A DNA stretch of 17,253 bases, from contig JABXHG010000195.1 of NCBI GenBank assembly GCA_013393545.1, positions 1 through 17,253 on the forward strand, written 5' to 3'. Of this stretch, positions 7,660 to 16,806 are shown piece after piece. The stretch is from Alteromonadaceae bacterium. GTDB taxonomy: Bacteria; Pseudomonadota; Gammaproteobacteria; Pseudomonadales; Oleiphilaceae. Under the pieces are notes generated by a model. The model made no database searches and was not told the DNA's origin. It was given only the letters and a program-made list of their open reading frames with translations. The translations under genes and the position numbers were made by a program. The first letter of the stretch is position 1. Each line of letters starts with the position of its first letter.

Positions 7660-7678
7660 AATGAGAATAATTGTTATT
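7660..7678 (-). promoter_or_regulatory. Fur box
   Basis: AATGAGAATAATTGTTATT matches 12 of 19 positions of the classical Fur site and has the typical AATGAGAAT-ATTNTTATT form. It lies 24 bp upstream of the small gene of the regulator operon, so iron should repress that operon. Confidence 0.75.
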
Positions 7679-7792
7679 TGATGAAATTGCAAACAAGGAT
7701 TGCCGATGGCTCTCACCACCAAAATCGCCAGCGGGTCCTCATCAGCCGCGTTAACGAGATCAGACAAACTGCGAGTTTCAAAATAAAACAAC

Positions 7793-7809
7793 ATGTTATA
7801 ACATAACAT
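7793..7809 (+). promoter_or_regulatory. Zur operator of the folE2 operon
   Basis: ATGTTATAACATAACAT has perfect 7-bp inverted arms (ATGTTAT/ATAACAT) around 3 nt, exactly the arms of the gammaproteobacterial Zur consensus as remembered (ATGTTAT-ANT-ATAACAT). A possible -10 (TTATAT) overlaps its right edge at about 7810-7815. Zn-loaded Zur would repress folE2 and the genes after it. Confidence 0.85.
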
Positions 7810-7958
7810 TTTATATCTAACGGCACACAGATAACTACTAATTTCCAAATACCCCAGAGTTTCCGATGGACACCCAATCAACAATAGGTTTTCGAGGTAC
7901 TGAAACGAGCGAATGCGTCTCTCGGAGACTATGCCATTTTGAAGATAACAGGCCAGGA

Positions 7959-8873
7959 ATGATTAAAGACTTGCCGGATGTTGCCAGCCATGAAACCTCC
8001 AAAATCCGCGCCCCCCTCCAGTGGGTCGGGATGAGCCGCATCGACCTCCCCATTCAAGTTCGCGAGCCGGGCTGCCCCAGGGCGGTTCATGCCGTCGTGG
8101 ATGCGCAAGTTAACCTGCCCGCAGTGACGGTGAAAGGCATTCATATGTCGCGCCTCTACCTGATGCTGGATGGGTTATCCCAACTGGATTCAGTCGGCCC
8201 TGCGGACCTCAGAGAGCTGCTGAAACAGATGGTGGAAAGTCATCGTGATTGTGATACCGATGGTGCGCGGGTGGTTATGGATTTCAGACTCCTTGCCAGG
8301 CGTGCCGCACTGCGTTCACCGGAACTGGCAGGCTGGAAGGCGTACCCGGTTCAGCTGGAAGCAACGCTAAATCGGAATGCCTTTTCATTAAATGCGTCTG
8401 TTCAGGTGGAATATTCCTCCACCTGCCCCTGCTCGGCCGCCCTATCCCGACAGCTGGTCGTTGAGGCGTTCAGGAAAAGCTTCCCCGACGGTGCCGGTCT
8501 CACGACCCAGGATGTGGCTACCTGGCTGAAACAGAATGCCACTCTCGCAACACCTCACAGCCAAAGGAGCGAGGCGAGCGTGAGTGTGAAGATTCCGGAT
8601 TCTGCCGATGAGTTCGGCCTGATGACACTCATTGACCAGATAGAAAAGGTCCTGGCAACCCCCGTCCAGACCGCCGTGAAGCGAGCGGATGAGCAGGCGT
8701 TTGCGTGGCTGAACGGCCAGAACCTCATGTATGTGGAAGATGCCGCCCGCCGAATCCAGAGCGCGCTCTCCGGCACCTACGGCAACCTCCAGGCCCATGT
8801 TCGACACCTGGAAAGCCTGCACTCCCACGATGCCGTTGCGTCCGTCAACGGAGACGACCAGAGGGGGGGCTGA
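7959..8873 (+). CDS. folE2: GTP cyclohydrolase IB (FolE2 type)
   Basis: FolE2 makes dihydroneopterin triphosphate from GTP, the first step of folate synthesis, and can use metals other than zinc, so it replaces zinc-dependent FolE under zinc starvation. The 304-residue product begins [20 protein letters not shown], as family members usually do, and has [44 protein letters not shown] (with the catalytic-type Cys), [11 protein letters not shown] and a C-terminal [14 protein letters not shown]. The frame is open back to an ATG at 7866 (335 residues), but those 31 codons include ATA, AGA, CTA, AGG and CGA and do not look native, so I prefer 7959 with weak CAGG upstream. The stop TGA overlaps the next ATG by one base. 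Confidence 0.92.
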   Translation: MIKDLPDVASHETSKIRAPLQWVGMSRIDLPIQVREPGCPRAVHAVVDAQVNLPAVTVKGIHMSRLYLMLDGLSQLDSVGPADLRELLKQMVESHRDCDTDGARVVMDFRLLARRAALRSPELAGWKAYPVQLEATLNRNAFSLNASVQVEYSSTCPCSAALSRQLVVEAFRKSFPDGAGLTTQDVATWLKQNATLATPHSQRSEASVSVKIPDSADEFGLMTLIDQIEKVLATPVQTAVKRADEQAFAWLNGQNLMYVEDAARRIQSALSGTYGNLQAHVRHLESLHSHDAVASVNGDDQRGG

Positions 8874-8887
8874 TGGAAAGCCCCCCC
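8863..8887 (+). other. Hairpin enclosing the folE2 stop / chimera start
   Basis: GGGGGGGCT (8863-8871) pairs with AGCCCCCCC (8879-8887), leaving a 7-nt loop GATGGAA that contains the start codon. The stem also hides the only purine-rich ribosome binding site. Initiation would then depend on ribosomes arriving from folE2. The two homopolymer runs are also places where base counts may be wrong. Confidence 0.6.
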
Positions 8888-10819
8888 CTGGATTTCGTGC
8901 TCTGGAAGCCATCAAACAGTGACCAACCCGGCTGGGCAAGCCCATGGGGGCGCGGCAGACCCGGCTGGCATGTTGAGTGTTCCGCCATGATTGGCAAGCA
9001 CCTGGGGACAACCATCGACATCCATGGCGGTGGACAGGATCTGATTTTTCCGCACCACGAGAACGAAATTGCGCAGGGAACCTGCGCTAACGGCTCGCGT
9101 TATTGCCGAACCTGGGTCCACAACTCCTTCGTGACCGTGGATGGACAAAAGATGTCCAAGTCCCAGGGCAATGTGCTGCTGGTAAGGAACCTGCTCGGAG
9201 AAGCGCCTGGTGAAGCCATCCGACTGGCTCTGCTTTCCACGCATTATCGCAATCCCCTCGATTGGAATGAATCGCGTCTGAATCAGTCACGGGCAACCCT
9301 GACCCGCTGGTACACAAGCCTTGCACGAATCGAAGGTGAGACCCTCCCAGACTGGTCTGAAATAGAACCGGACGGCGACGTGTTGGCAGCCCTGAGGGAC
9401 GACCTGAACGTATCACGAGCCCTCAAACGTTTGCATGAGCTTTGTTATTCGTTGGAGCAGGCTGCTCTGCGTCATGCGGATTTACTGGTCGTGGGAGGAA
9501 CAGCGATCACCCCCAACGGCTCAGAACAGGTGGACATTGCCAGCCGCGACGGGCGAATTGTGGCGATCGGTTCACTGCAAGGGCAATGGAGCGCCGATTC
9601 GGTCCTTGAAGCACAGGGCCTGCACATCTTGCCTGGGGTTATTGATAGCCAGGTACACTTTCGCGAGCCAGGCTTAACCCACAAGGAAGATCTTGAGGCG
9701 GGTACCCGTGGCGCCGTGCTGGGCGGCGTAACTGGTGTCTTCGAGATGCCGAACACCAACCCCTTGACGCTCTGGCAGGCCGACCTACAGGCCAAACTCA
9801 CTGCGGCCAAAGGCCGGGCATGGTGCGATTATGCTTTCTATATCGGGGGGTCGGGAATCAACGCCGAACAGTTACAGACTCTTGAGAACCTGCCCGGTTG
9901 CGCAGGCGTAAAAGTGTTCATGGGCAGTTCATTTGGCGACCTGCTGGCAGACGATGACACGGTGCTGAGGCGTATTCTGCGCCATGGGAGCCGGAGAATG
10001 GCTGTGCATGCCGAAGATCAAGCCCGGTTGAAAGCGCGCAAGTCGATTGCCGAGGCCAGCGGAGACATTTGCCAGCACCCGAAGTGGCGGGATGTGGAAA
10101 GCGCATTCCTCGCCACGCAACAGATCGTGACCATGGCTGAAGACATAGGTCGTCGACTCCATGTCTTACATGTCTCCACGGCCGAAGAGATGAAATACCT
10201 GGCCCGCCACAAACGCCGCGTGACCGTGGAAGTGACGCCCCATCATCTGACCATGACGGCCCCCGAGTGTTACCAGCGCCTGGGCAGTTTGGCGCAAATG
10301 AATCCGCCAGTCCGGGAGCAGCGGCATCAGGAAGCGTTATGGCAGGCCATTCGCGAGGGCGTTGTGGATGTGATCGGCAGCGATCATGCGCCCCACACCC
10401 TCGAGGAAAAATCAAAGCCCTACCCACAATCGCCCAGCGGCATGACCGGGGTTCAGACACTGTTGCCGGTAATGCTGGATCACGTTCATGCCGGGCGCCT
10501 GACGCTGGGGCGACTGGTCGACCTGACCAGCGCTGGTCCGGCGCGTGTCTTCGGAATTGAAGGCAAAGGGCGTATTGCCGTTGGATACGATGCCGATCTC
10601 ACCCTGGTTGACCTGTCCGCCGAACGCACCATCAGCAATGACTGGATCGCCAGTCGCAGTGGTTGGACACCCTACGATGACAAGACCGTCACCGGTTGGC
10701 CTGTTCATACAGTCGTTCGCGGAAAAGTAATGGTAAGAGACGAAACATTGATCGGCGCCGCCGAAGGTCGGCCCATTCACTTCCTCGAAACACCCGACAG
10801 AAGAACCAACCGCGCCTGA
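8873..10819 (+). CDS. Chimeric protein: internal CysRS fragment fused in frame to a PyrC2-type dihydroorotase
   Basis: The predicted product has 648 residues. Residues about 6-195 match the middle of cysteinyl-tRNA synthetase: [49 protein letters not shown] (KMSKS at 93-97), and [15 protein letters not shown]. The first half of CysRS, with the HIGH motif and the first zinc Cys, is missing, as is the anticodon-binding C-terminus; three of the four zinc-ligand equivalents remain (Cys 36, His 61, Glu 65). From about residue 202 (ADLLVVGG) it is a complete dihydroorotase, the third step of pyrimidine synthesis: [10 protein letters not shown] (258-267), carbamate-Lys candidate 347 in VKVFMGSS, His 379, His 433 and SDHAPHT with Asp 504. 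No good internal start exists for the dihydroorotase (TTG at 9452 lacks a ribosome binding site). Synthetase activity is very unlikely; dihydroorotase activity is plausible. Confidence 0.85.
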   Translation: MESPPLDFVLWKPSNSDQPGWASPWGRGRPGWHVECSAMIGKHLGTTIDIHGGGQDLIFPHHENEIAQGTCANGSRYCRTWVHNSFVTVDGQKMSKSQGNVLLVRNLLGEAPGEAIRLALLSTHYRNPLDWNESRLNQSRATLTRWYTSLARIEGETLPDWSEIEPDGDVLAALRDDLNVSRALKRLHELCYSLEQAALRHADLLVVGGTAITPNGSEQVDIASRDGRIVAIGSLQGQWSADSVLEAQGLHILPGVIDSQVHFREPGLTHKEDLEAGTRGAVLGGVTGVFEMPNTNPLTLWQADLQAKLTAAKGRAWCDYAFYIGGSGINAEQLQTLENLPGCAGVKVFMGSSFGDLLADDDTVLRRILRHGSRRMAVHAEDQARLKARKSIAEASGDICQHPKWRDVESAFLATQQIVTMAEDIGRRLHVLHVSTAEEMKYLARHKRRVTVEVTPHHLTMTAPECYQRLGSLAQMNPPVREQRHQEALWQAIREGVVDVIGSDHAPHTLEEKSKPYPQSPSGMTGVQTLLPVMLDHVHAGRLTLGRLVDLTSAGPARVFGIEGKGRIAVGYDADLTLVDLSAERTISNDWIASRSGWTPYDDKTVTGWPVHTVVRGKVMVRDETLIGAAEGRPIHFLETPDRRTNRA

Positions 10820-10849
10820 ATTAATAGAACTGTTGAGAGCAAAAAAATC

Positions 10850-11365
10850 ATGAAAGAAACGTCTAGCCAGTCAAAGAACTTCACGCCGGAAACCGTGAGC
10901 TTTGCACCCAGAACGTCCATCGAACAGGTAGAGGAGCAGACTGAACTGGCCCCCAAATTCGATACTGATGGTCTTATCACCTGTGTAACCACTGATGCCG
11001 ACAGCGGTGAAGTGCTGATGCTGGGCTATATGAACATTGAGGCACTGAAGAAAACCATTGTTACCGGCGAGGCCCATTACTGGAGCCGCAGTCGCGAAGT
11101 CCTCTGGCACAAGGGCGCGACCAGCGGGCTGGTTCAGCAGGTTACTGAAATGCGGATCGACGATGACCAGGACGCGGTGTGGCTGCGGGTCAAAGTGGCA
11201 GGTTCCGGTGCGAGCTGTCATGTTGGCTACCGCTCATGCTTTTACCGGCAGGTGCCGGTAGGCGCCGCCAGAGCCATCGGCGAGGCTTTGATGTTTGTTG
11301 AAAACGACAAAACCTTTGAGCCCGCTGATGTCTATGGCGATGCGCCCAATCCGACCAGACTTTGA
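10850..11365 (+). CDS. hisI2: Phosphoribosyl-AMP cyclohydrolase paralog (HisI2)
   Basis: HisI opens the purine ring of phosphoribosyl-AMP in histidine synthesis and normally needs zinc. The 171-residue product has the family core: [36 protein letters not shown], and [16 protein letters not shown] (Cys 123 and Cys 130). The usual DCDxD motif, which supplies the first zinc Cys, is here DDDQD (104-108): the Cys is replaced by Asp 105. Such loss of a zinc ligand marks the zinc-sparing paralogs in Zur regulons. About 28 N-terminal residues precede the core. The gene starts 30 nt after the chimera on the same strand, so it is probably part of the folE2 operon. Confidence 0.92.
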   Translation: MKETSSQSKNFTPETVSFAPRTSIEQVEEQTELAPKFDTDGLITCVTTDADSGEVLMLGYMNIEALKKTIVTGEAHYWSRSREVLWHKGATSGLVQQVTEMRIDDDQDAVWLRVKVAGSGASCHVGYRSCFYRQVPVGAARAIGEALMFVENDKTFEPADVYGDAPNPTRL

Positions 11366-11428
11366 GTAGTGGGTGCTGAGGGTTTGCTCTGGATCAGCTC
11401 TGCCCGAAACCACAGTGTTTATCGTTAC

Positions 11429-12631
11429 TTAATCCCAGGCCGGAAACGGATCGTTCAGGGTTTGCCAGAAAGACTTCCCGGCGAGCAGTTGTTCATCATC
11501 CAGTAGGCACTCATCCAGTTGGCGGGTAATGTCTGCCTGGTCGAGGTTCTGGCCGATAAATACCAACTCCTGGCGCATATCGCCGAATGGCTCAACCCAA
11601 CTTTCCATAATCGCCTGGCGATATTCCGTGTCTTCCGGCCAGCTCTCTTCCGGTACTGCTTTCCAAAACATCCCCGCAAAGCCGTGTCTTGCAATGCCTC
11701 CTGCCTGGCTCCAGTTGCCGGCAAACTCCGGGCGGGTGGCGAGCCAGAAATAACCTTTTGAGCGAATCAGTTTTCCACTGGAGACACCCTGATGCAGAAA
11801 ATCATAGAACTTTGCCGGATGAAACGGACGCCGGGCGCGATAGACGAAGCTGCCGATGCCGTATTCTTCGGTCTCCGGAATATGCTCACCACGCATTTCT
11901 TTCAGCCAGCCGGGTGCCTGTTGGGCCTTTTCAAAGCTGAAACGGCCGGTGTTGAGCACTGCGTCCAGAGGTACATTGCCGTTGCGGATCGGCACGATAT
12001 CTGTTTCGGCATTGAGGCTGCGCAGTATGCCGGTCAGTCGCTCAAGCGCGTCATCGGGCACCAGATCCGTTTTACTGATCAGGAGCAGGTCACTGAACTC
12101 TACCTGATCCACCAGAAGATCGGCGACACTGCGTTCGTCGTCTTCCCCCAGACTTTCGCCCGTTTCCTGCAGCATTCTGGCTTCGTCGTAATCTCGCAGA
12201 AAATTGACCGCATCCACCACCGTGACCATGGTATCCAGCCGAGCAATGTCCGACAGGCTAACGCCCTCTTCATCAGCGAAAGTGAAGGTTTCAGCCACCG
12301 GCAACGGCTCGGAAATTCCGGTGGATTCAATCACCAGACAATCAAACCGCCCTTCTTCGGCCAATCGGCGCACCTCGACCAGCAAGTCCTCGCGCAAGGT
12401 GCAGCAGATACAGCCGTTGCTCATCTCCACCAGTTTTTCTTCCGAGCGATTCAACGTGACTTCCCGCTGCACCTGAGCAGCGTCGATGTTGACTTCGCTC
12501 ATGTCGTTGACGATGACCGCAACCCGACGTCCGTCCCGGTTGTTCAGAATGTGGTTCAACACGGTGGTTTTCCCGGCACCCAAAAAGCCGGAAAGCACTG
12601 TCACCGGCAGACGATTGTCGTGAATATTCAT
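11429..12631 (-). CDS. COG0523 GTPase, zinc metallochaperone (ZigA/YciC-like)
   Basis: COG0523 GTPases deliver metal to client proteins using GTP. The 400-residue product has Walker [10 protein letters not shown] at 15-23, the metal-binding GCICC motif at 73-77 (Cys 74, 76, 77), ESTGISEP and the base-recognition type motif SKTDL. The C-terminal CobW domain starts near [20 protein letters not shown], at about residue 265. It is divergent from the DUF1826 gene, and a Zur-type site lies between them; it converges on hisI2, with 63 bp between. This points to the Zur-controlled zinc subgroup, which helps keep essential enzymes supplied during zinc shortage. The particular client cannot be read from the sequence. 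Confidence 0.93.
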   Translation of the reverse strand: MNIHDNRLPVTVLSGFLGAGKTTVLNHILNNRDGRRVAVIVNDMSEVNIDAAQVQREVTLNRSEEKLVEMSNGCICCTLREDLLVEVRRLAEEGRFDCLVIESTGISEPLPVAETFTFADEEGVSLSDIARLDTMVTVVDAVNFLRDYDEARMLQETGESLGEDDERSVADLLVDQVEFSDLLLISKTDLVPDDALERLTGILRSLNAETDIVPIRNGNVPLDAVLNTGRFSFEKAQQAPGWLKEMRGEHIPETEEYGIGSFVYRARRPFHPAKFYDFLHQGVSSGKLIRSKGYFWLATRPEFAGNWSQAGGIARHGFAGMFWKAVPEESWPEDTEYRQAIMESWVEPFGDMRQELVFIGQNLDQADITRQLDECLLDDEQLLAGKSFWQTLNDPFPAWD

Positions 12632-12678
12632 GGTGCGTCTCTCATTTGTTTGTAATGTATCGGTGTTCCCGTTTATTT

Positions 12679-12695
12679 ATGTTATAACATATCAC
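12679..12695. promoter_or_regulatory. Zur-type operator between the COG0523 and DUF1826 genes
   Basis: ATGTTATAACATATCAC has a perfect left arm (ATGTTAT) and a degenerate right arm (ATATCAC against ATAACAT). The first 12 bases are the same as in the site at 7793. It is 48 nt from the COG0523 start and 51 nt from the preferred DUF1826 start, so it could control both directions. Confidence 0.7.
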
Positions 12696-12745
12696 TAAAT
12701 AACAAAACCAGACACATGCCAAATCGTCACCAGGAGCGCGCCGCC

Positions 12746-13381
12746 ATGTCAAGAAATGCCCGTGAAGTGCCTTTACCCATTACCGTACACGGCACCCAGC
12801 CCAATTGCCTGACGGCGATTTTCGAGGAAAACGTGAACCTGGTGACCTGGCAGAGACCACTGCCGGAGGACGTGAAGGTTTTCGCGCGAGCATTTGCCCA
12901 GGAGGTGGGGCGTTTCGAGCGATTTGTCGGCCTGGGGGCGGACGATTCACTGGCCCAGATTTTGCCGGGCTGGGCCCTGAAAAAACCGGGCGCGCAGGCA
13001 TGGCTGGCAGACGTTCAGGAAATCATCGACATGTACCGTTGCCTGTTCGAACCGGCAGCCGTGGGCGTTCGCCTGCACGTGTTGCCCGACACCATGTGCC
13101 CGCGCTTTCATACCGATCGTGTACCGGCGCGCCTACTAGTGACCTACAGTGGCCGGGGCACCGAATGGTTGCCGGAACCACAGGTAGACCGAGGGCGCAA
13201 AGACGGCCCCCTCCCCGATCAGACCGTGGCAGCCCGGGATATCGAGGTCATGACCACCGGCGCGGTGTGCCTGCTCAAAGGGGAAGCCTGGGTGGGTAAC
13301 GAGGGGCGCGGAGTGGTCCATCGTTCACCGGCACCGGGAGACCAACCCCGGCTGGTTCTGGGATTGGACTGGTTGTCCTAA
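12746..13381 (+). CDS. DUF1826 family protein, Zur-linked
   Basis: This is a protein of unknown function found beside COG0523 genes. I choose ATG at 12746 (MSRNAREVPLP, 211 residues) because AGGAG lies 9 nt upstream; the ATG at 12716 has no ribosome binding site. It has no signal peptide or membrane segment. The second half contains GVRLHVLPDTMCPRFHTDR (HxD at residues 122-124), RLLVTYSGRGTEWLPEP, GAVCLLKGEAW and GVVHRSP (His 192), then PRLVLGLDW. The pattern HxD, a second His about 70 residues later and an Arg-containing strand resembles the double-stranded beta-helix of Fe(II)/2-oxoglutarate oxygenases. That comparison is mine and unproven. It is divergent from COG0523 with a Zur-type site between, so zinc repression is expected. 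Confidence 0.85.
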   Translation: MSRNAREVPLPITVHGTQPNCLTAIFEENVNLVTWQRPLPEDVKVFARAFAQEVGRFERFVGLGADDSLAQILPGWALKKPGAQAWLADVQEIIDMYRCLFEPAAVGVRLHVLPDTMCPRFHTDRVPARLLVTYSGRGTEWLPEPQVDRGRKDGPLPDQTVAARDIEVMTTGAVCLLKGEAWVGNEGRGVVHRSPAPGDQPRLVLGLDWLS

Positions 13382-13431
13382 CAAGCTGCCAAGCCGGAAC
13401 AGCCGTTTCCCCGGCCTCGCTACCTTGCCGA

Positions 13432-15264
13432 TTATTCCACCGTCACGCTTTTTGCCAGGTTACGAGGCTGGTCCACATCCGTGCCCTTCAGCACCGCCAC
13501 GTGATACGACAACAGCTGAAGCGGCACGGTGTAAACGATGGGCGCGGTGATTTCGTGCACTTCCGGCAGTTGCATCACGTGGATGCCCTCTTCTTCCTTA
13601 ACGCCGGCGGACTTGTCGGCGAAAACAAACAGTTCGCCGCCCCGGGCGCGCACTTCTTCAAGGTTGGATTTGAGTTTTTCCACCAGGTCGTTATTGGGGG
13701 CCACGGTGACCACCGGCATTTCGCTGTCCACCAGCGCCAGCGGGCCGTGCTTGAGTTCGCCGGCCGGGTAGGCTTCAGCGTGGATGTAGGAAATTTCCTT
13801 GAGCTTGAGCGCCCCTTCCATGGCTACCGGGAACTGCGAACCCCGGCCGAGGAACAGGCTGTGGTACTTGTCCATGAAGGCTTTGGACATCTCTTCGATG
13901 CCGCCGTTCAGCGCCAAAATGTCGCTCACCTGTCCAGGTACCAGGCGCAGGGCCTCGACAATTTCCGCTTCCTTTTCCTCGGCCAACCCATTATGGCGAG
14001 CCAGCGCAAGGGTGAAGATCAGCAGCGCGGTAAGCTGCGTGGTAAACGCCTTGGTGGAGGCCACGCCGATTTCCGGCCCGGCCTGAGTCATGATCACCAG
14101 ATCGGACTCGCGCACCAGTGAGCTGCCCGGCACGTTGCAGATGGCCAGGGCCGCACGGAAACCGGCTTTCTTGGCCTGGCGCAGGGCGGCCAGGGTGTCG
14201 GCGGTTTCGCCGGACTGGGATATGCACAGGAACAGGGTGTCCGGCTGGATCACGTGTTTGCGGTAGCGGAACTCGGAGGCCACTTCCACCGAGCAGGGAA
14301 CGCCGGCCAACTCTTCGATCCAGTAACGGGCCACCATGCCGGCGTGGTAAGAGGTGCCGCAGGCGATGATCTGTACGTGCCGCACGTTGTCCAGCAGGTT
14401 GGCGGCCTCGGTGCCCAGGGCCTGTTCCAGCACGCGGGAACCGGTCACACGACCTTCCATGGTGGCCTTGATCACTTTCGGTTGCTCGTAGATTTCCTTG
14501 AGCATGAAGTGGCGGTACTCGCCCTTGTCGGCGGAGTCAGCGCCGTGTTCAAAACGGGTGATGTCCCGTTCAACCGGTGTGCCTTCCCGATCGTGGATCT
14601 CGATTTTATCCTTGCGGATGTCGGCGATATCGCCTTCTTCCAGGAACATGAAACGGTCGGTGACCGGCAACAGGGCCAGCTGGTCGGAGGCGATGAAGTT
14701 CTCGCCGATACCCACGCCCACCACCAGCGGGCTGCCTTCCCGGCATACCACCATGTGATCTGGCTCGTCAGCAAGCACCACTGACAGCGCATAAGCCCCA
14801 CGCAGGCGGGTGATGGCGCTTTTTACCGCATCATACAGTTTGCCCAGCTTTCGGTAGTGCTTTTCGATCAGGTGTGCGACCACCTCGGTGTCGGTCTGGG
14901 AGGTGAACTCGAAGCCCTCGGCTTTCAGCTCGTCGCGCAATTCCTGGTAATTTTCAATGATGCCGTTGTGAACAATGGCCAGGCGTTCACCGGACATGTG
15001 TGGGTGGGCGTTTACCTGCGACGGTACGCCGTGGGTGGCCCAGCGGGTGTGGGCAATGCCCAGCTGACCGTCCAGCGGGTTCTTTTTAACGGCATCCGCC
15101 AGAGCAGCCACCTTCCCCACTTCCCGGGCACGCTGAATTCGATTGCCGCCGTTTACCACGGCCATACCGGCGGAGTCGTAGCCCCGATACTCAAGGCGGC
15201 GTAGTCCCTCCAGCAAAATTCCCTGAACGTCGCGTTCAGAAACCGCTCCTACAATCCCACACAT
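13432..15264 (-). CDS. glmS: Glutamine-fructose-6-phosphate aminotransferase (isomerizing)
   Basis: GlmS makes glucosamine-6-phosphate from fructose-6-phosphate and glutamine, the entry to peptidoglycan and lipopolysaccharide sugars. The 610 residues have the complete family layout. The N-terminal nucleophile Cys follows Met (MCGIVGAV); the glutaminase domain carries [21 protein letters not shown] and [12 protein letters not shown]. Two SIS sugar-isomerase domains follow, with [27 protein letters not shown] and [19 protein letters not shown], and the conserved tail [13 protein letters not shown]. The ribosome binding site is AGGTGA, about 7 nt before ATG. It is 30 nt downstream of glmU on the same strand, so they are probably cotranscribed. 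No ribozyme or riboswitch is visible in the short gap. Confidence 0.97.
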   Translation of the reverse strand: MCGIVGAVSERDVQGILLEGLRRLEYRGYDSAGMAVVNGGNRIQRAREVGKVAALADAVKKNPLDGQLGIAHTRWATHGVPSQVNAHPHMSGERLAIVHNGIIENYQELRDELKAEGFEFTSQTDTEVVAHLIEKHYRKLGKLYDAVKSAITRLRGAYALSVVLADEPDHMVVCREGSPLVVGVGIGENFIASDQLALLPVTDRFMFLEEGDIADIRKDKIEIHDREGTPVERDITRFEHGADSADKGEYRHFMLKEIYEQPKVIKATMEGRVTGSRVLEQALGTEAANLLDNVRHVQIIACGTSYHAGMVARYWIEELAGVPCSVEVASEFRYRKHVIQPDTLFLCISQSGETADTLAALRQAKKAGFRAALAICNVPGSSLVRESDLVIMTQAGPEIGVASTKAFTTQLTALLIFTLALARHNGLAEEKEAEIVEALRLVPGQVSDILALNGGIEEMSKAFMDKYHSLFLGRGSQFPVAMEGALKLKEISYIHAEAYPAGELKHGPLALVDSEMPVVTVAPNNDLVEKLKSNLEEVRARGGELFVFADKSAGVKEEEGIHVMQLPEVHEITAPIVYTVPLQLLSYHVAVLKGTDVDQPRNLAKSVTVE

Positions 15265-15294
15265 GCTGTTGTCACCTGTTGGCTGTCTGTCTCG

Positions 15295-16659
15295 TTAGGC
15301 TTTTTTGGGCCGTTCCCAGCCGGTAATGTTGCGCTGCTTGCCACGGGCCACCGACAACTCGTTGTCGCCCACATCGCGGGTGATGGTGGAACCGGCGCCG
15401 ATGGTAGCTTCTTTGCCCAGGGTAACCGGTGCCACCAGAGAGCTATTGGAGCCAACAAACACGCCGTCGCCCATCACCGTCTGGTGTTTATTCACTCCAT
15501 CATAATTGCAGGTGATGGTGCCTGCACCCACGTTTACATTACGGCCCATTGAGGTATCACCCACGTAGCTGAGGTGATTGATTTTGCTGCCTTCGCCGAT
15601 GACCGCTTTTTTCGTTTCCACAAAGTTGCCAACCTTGGTGTTGGCCGCCAGTTCGGTGCCGGGCCGCAGACGCGCGAAAGGACCGACTTCGGCATTGGCA
15701 CCCACACTGGCACCTTCAATCACCGAGTTGGCTTTAATGGTGGCACCGTCGGCAATGGTGGCGTCCTTGATCACGCAACCCGGGCCAATGCTGACGTTGC
15801 TGCCCAGTGTAACCTTGCCTTCGAAAACAACGTTCACGTCGATCCACAGGTCGTTCCCGATGATTACCTCACCGCGTACGTCCAGGCGGGCCGGATCGGC
15901 AAGAGTAGCGCCTTCGGTCATCAGGTGATTCGCCTGCTGGCGCTGGTACCAGCGTTCGAGTTCCGCCAGTTGCACCCGGTTATTCACGCCCTGAACCTCA
16001 AACGGATTCAGCGGCTGGGACACAGTAACCGATAGTCCCTTTTCTCCGGCCATGGCAATGATGTCAGTGAGATAGTATTCACCCTGCGCGTTCCTGTTTG
16101 ACAGCGTCGGCAGCCAGGTTTTCAGGTGTTTGGCAGACACCGCCAGAATGCCGGTGTTCACCTCTGTAATTTCCTGCTGTTCAGCACTTGCGTCTTTCTG
16201 CTCGACAATCGCCTGCACCTGACCGGCCGCGTTACGGACAATCCGGCCATAGCCGTGAGGATTGGCCATATCAACGGTGAGTAACGCCAGGTTATTTTCG
16301 TTCAGGTCAGAGACCATGGCTTCCAGAGTGCTTTGCGCGGTCAGCGGTACGTCGCCGTACAACACCAGTACCCGGGCATCATCCGGCAAATCGGGCAGAG
16401 CCTGCGCGACGGCGTGGCCAGTGCCCAGCTGTTCGGTCTGCATGACCCAGTTTACCGAGGCGTCCGGTAAGGAAGCACGAACCGAATCCGCACCATGGCC
16501 GATCACCGTGTGAATTTTCGCCGCACCCAGCTGCCGAGCGGTATCCACCACATGGTGCAGCATGGGTTTGCCGGCCACCGGGTGCAGCACCTTGGGTAGC
16601 GCGGATTTCATCCTTGAGCCCTGGCCGGCGGCCAGAATCACAACGTGTAACGGGGTCAT
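15295..16659 (-). CDS. glmU: Bifunctional UDP-GlcNAc pyrophosphorylase / glucosamine-1-phosphate N-acetyltransferase
   Basis: GlmU acetylates glucosamine-1-phosphate and joins it to UTP, giving UDP-GlcNAc. From ATG at 16659 it has 454 residues, as usual. The N-terminal nucleotidyltransferase has [20 protein letters not shown] (sugar-nucleotide signature), [20 protein letters not shown] and NTGILAV. The C-terminal left-handed beta-helix has hexapeptide repeats from about residue 250, with [24 protein letters not shown] residues including the acetyltransferase His, and [24 protein letters not shown] at 16671 would add four residues but overlaps the GGAG ribosome binding site, so ATG is preferred. 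It lies directly downstream of the atpC terminator and upstream of glmS, the frequent atp-glmU-glmS order of gammaproteobacteria. Confidence 0.97.
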   Translation of the reverse strand: MTPLHVVILAAGQGSRMKSALPKVLHPVAGKPMLHHVVDTARQLGAAKIHTVIGHGADSVRASLPDASVNWVMQTEQLGTGHAVAQALPDLPDDARVLVLYGDVPLTAQSTLEAMVSDLNENNLALLTVDMANPHGYGRIVRNAAGQVQAIVEQKDASAEQQEITEVNTGILAVSAKHLKTWLPTLSNRNAQGEYYLTDIIAMAGEKGLSVTVSQPLNPFEVQGVNNRVQLAELERWYQRQQANHLMTEGATLADPARLDVRGEVIIGNDLWIDVNVVFEGKVTLGSNVSIGPGCVIKDATIADGATIKANSVIEGASVGANAEVGPFARLRPGTELAANTKVGNFVETKKAVIGEGSKINHLSYVGDTSMGRNVNVGAGTITCNYDGVNKHQTVMGDGVFVGSNSSLVAPVTLGKEATIGAGSTITRDVGDNELSVARGKQRNITGWERPKKA

Positions 16660-16696
16660 GGGGCGTTCCACTCCGGTTTTTACAATGGGTAGAAAT

Positions 16697-16769
16697 AAAA
16701 AAACCGCGTCCCGGTGAAAGCGGTCCTGTTCCTAAAGGAACAGAGCAACTTTCACCCGCGGATGCGGTT
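16697..16769 (-). terminator. Three-tier intrinsic terminator after atpC
   Basis: Nested stems are visible: outer AACCGC/GCGGTT (16702-16707 with 16764-16769), middle GGTGAAAG/CTTTCACC (16713-16720 with 16749-16756), and inner TGTTCC/GGAACA (16727-16732 with 16737-16742) around a 4-nt loop. On the minus strand it is followed by seven Ts (16697-16703). It ends the ATP synthase operon 38 nt after atpC and stands just before glmU. Confidence 0.85.
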
Positions 16770-16806
16770 CATCGTCAGGCCACTCCGGGCACCGACACAA
16801 GCCTGC

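Noticed and set aside
8705..8872. 56-codon N-terminal extension of the chimera
   Set aside because: It overlaps the conserved end of folE2 in another frame and has no CysRS similarity; the ATG at 8873 is the sensible start.
9452..9454. Internal TTG start for a separate dihydroorotase gene
   Set aside because: There is no ribosome binding site before it and the upstream frame is open; it cannot be excluded if the CysRS part is a pseudogene.
11792..12655. 287-codon plus-strand frame
   Set aside because: Antisense to the COG0523 gene, which has Walker A and CxCC motifs; no family features in the shadow.
13393..13415. Possible bidirectional terminator between the DUF1826 gene and glmS
   Set aside because: Only a 5-bp GCCGG/CCGGC stem with a long loop and no T-tract; too weak to call.
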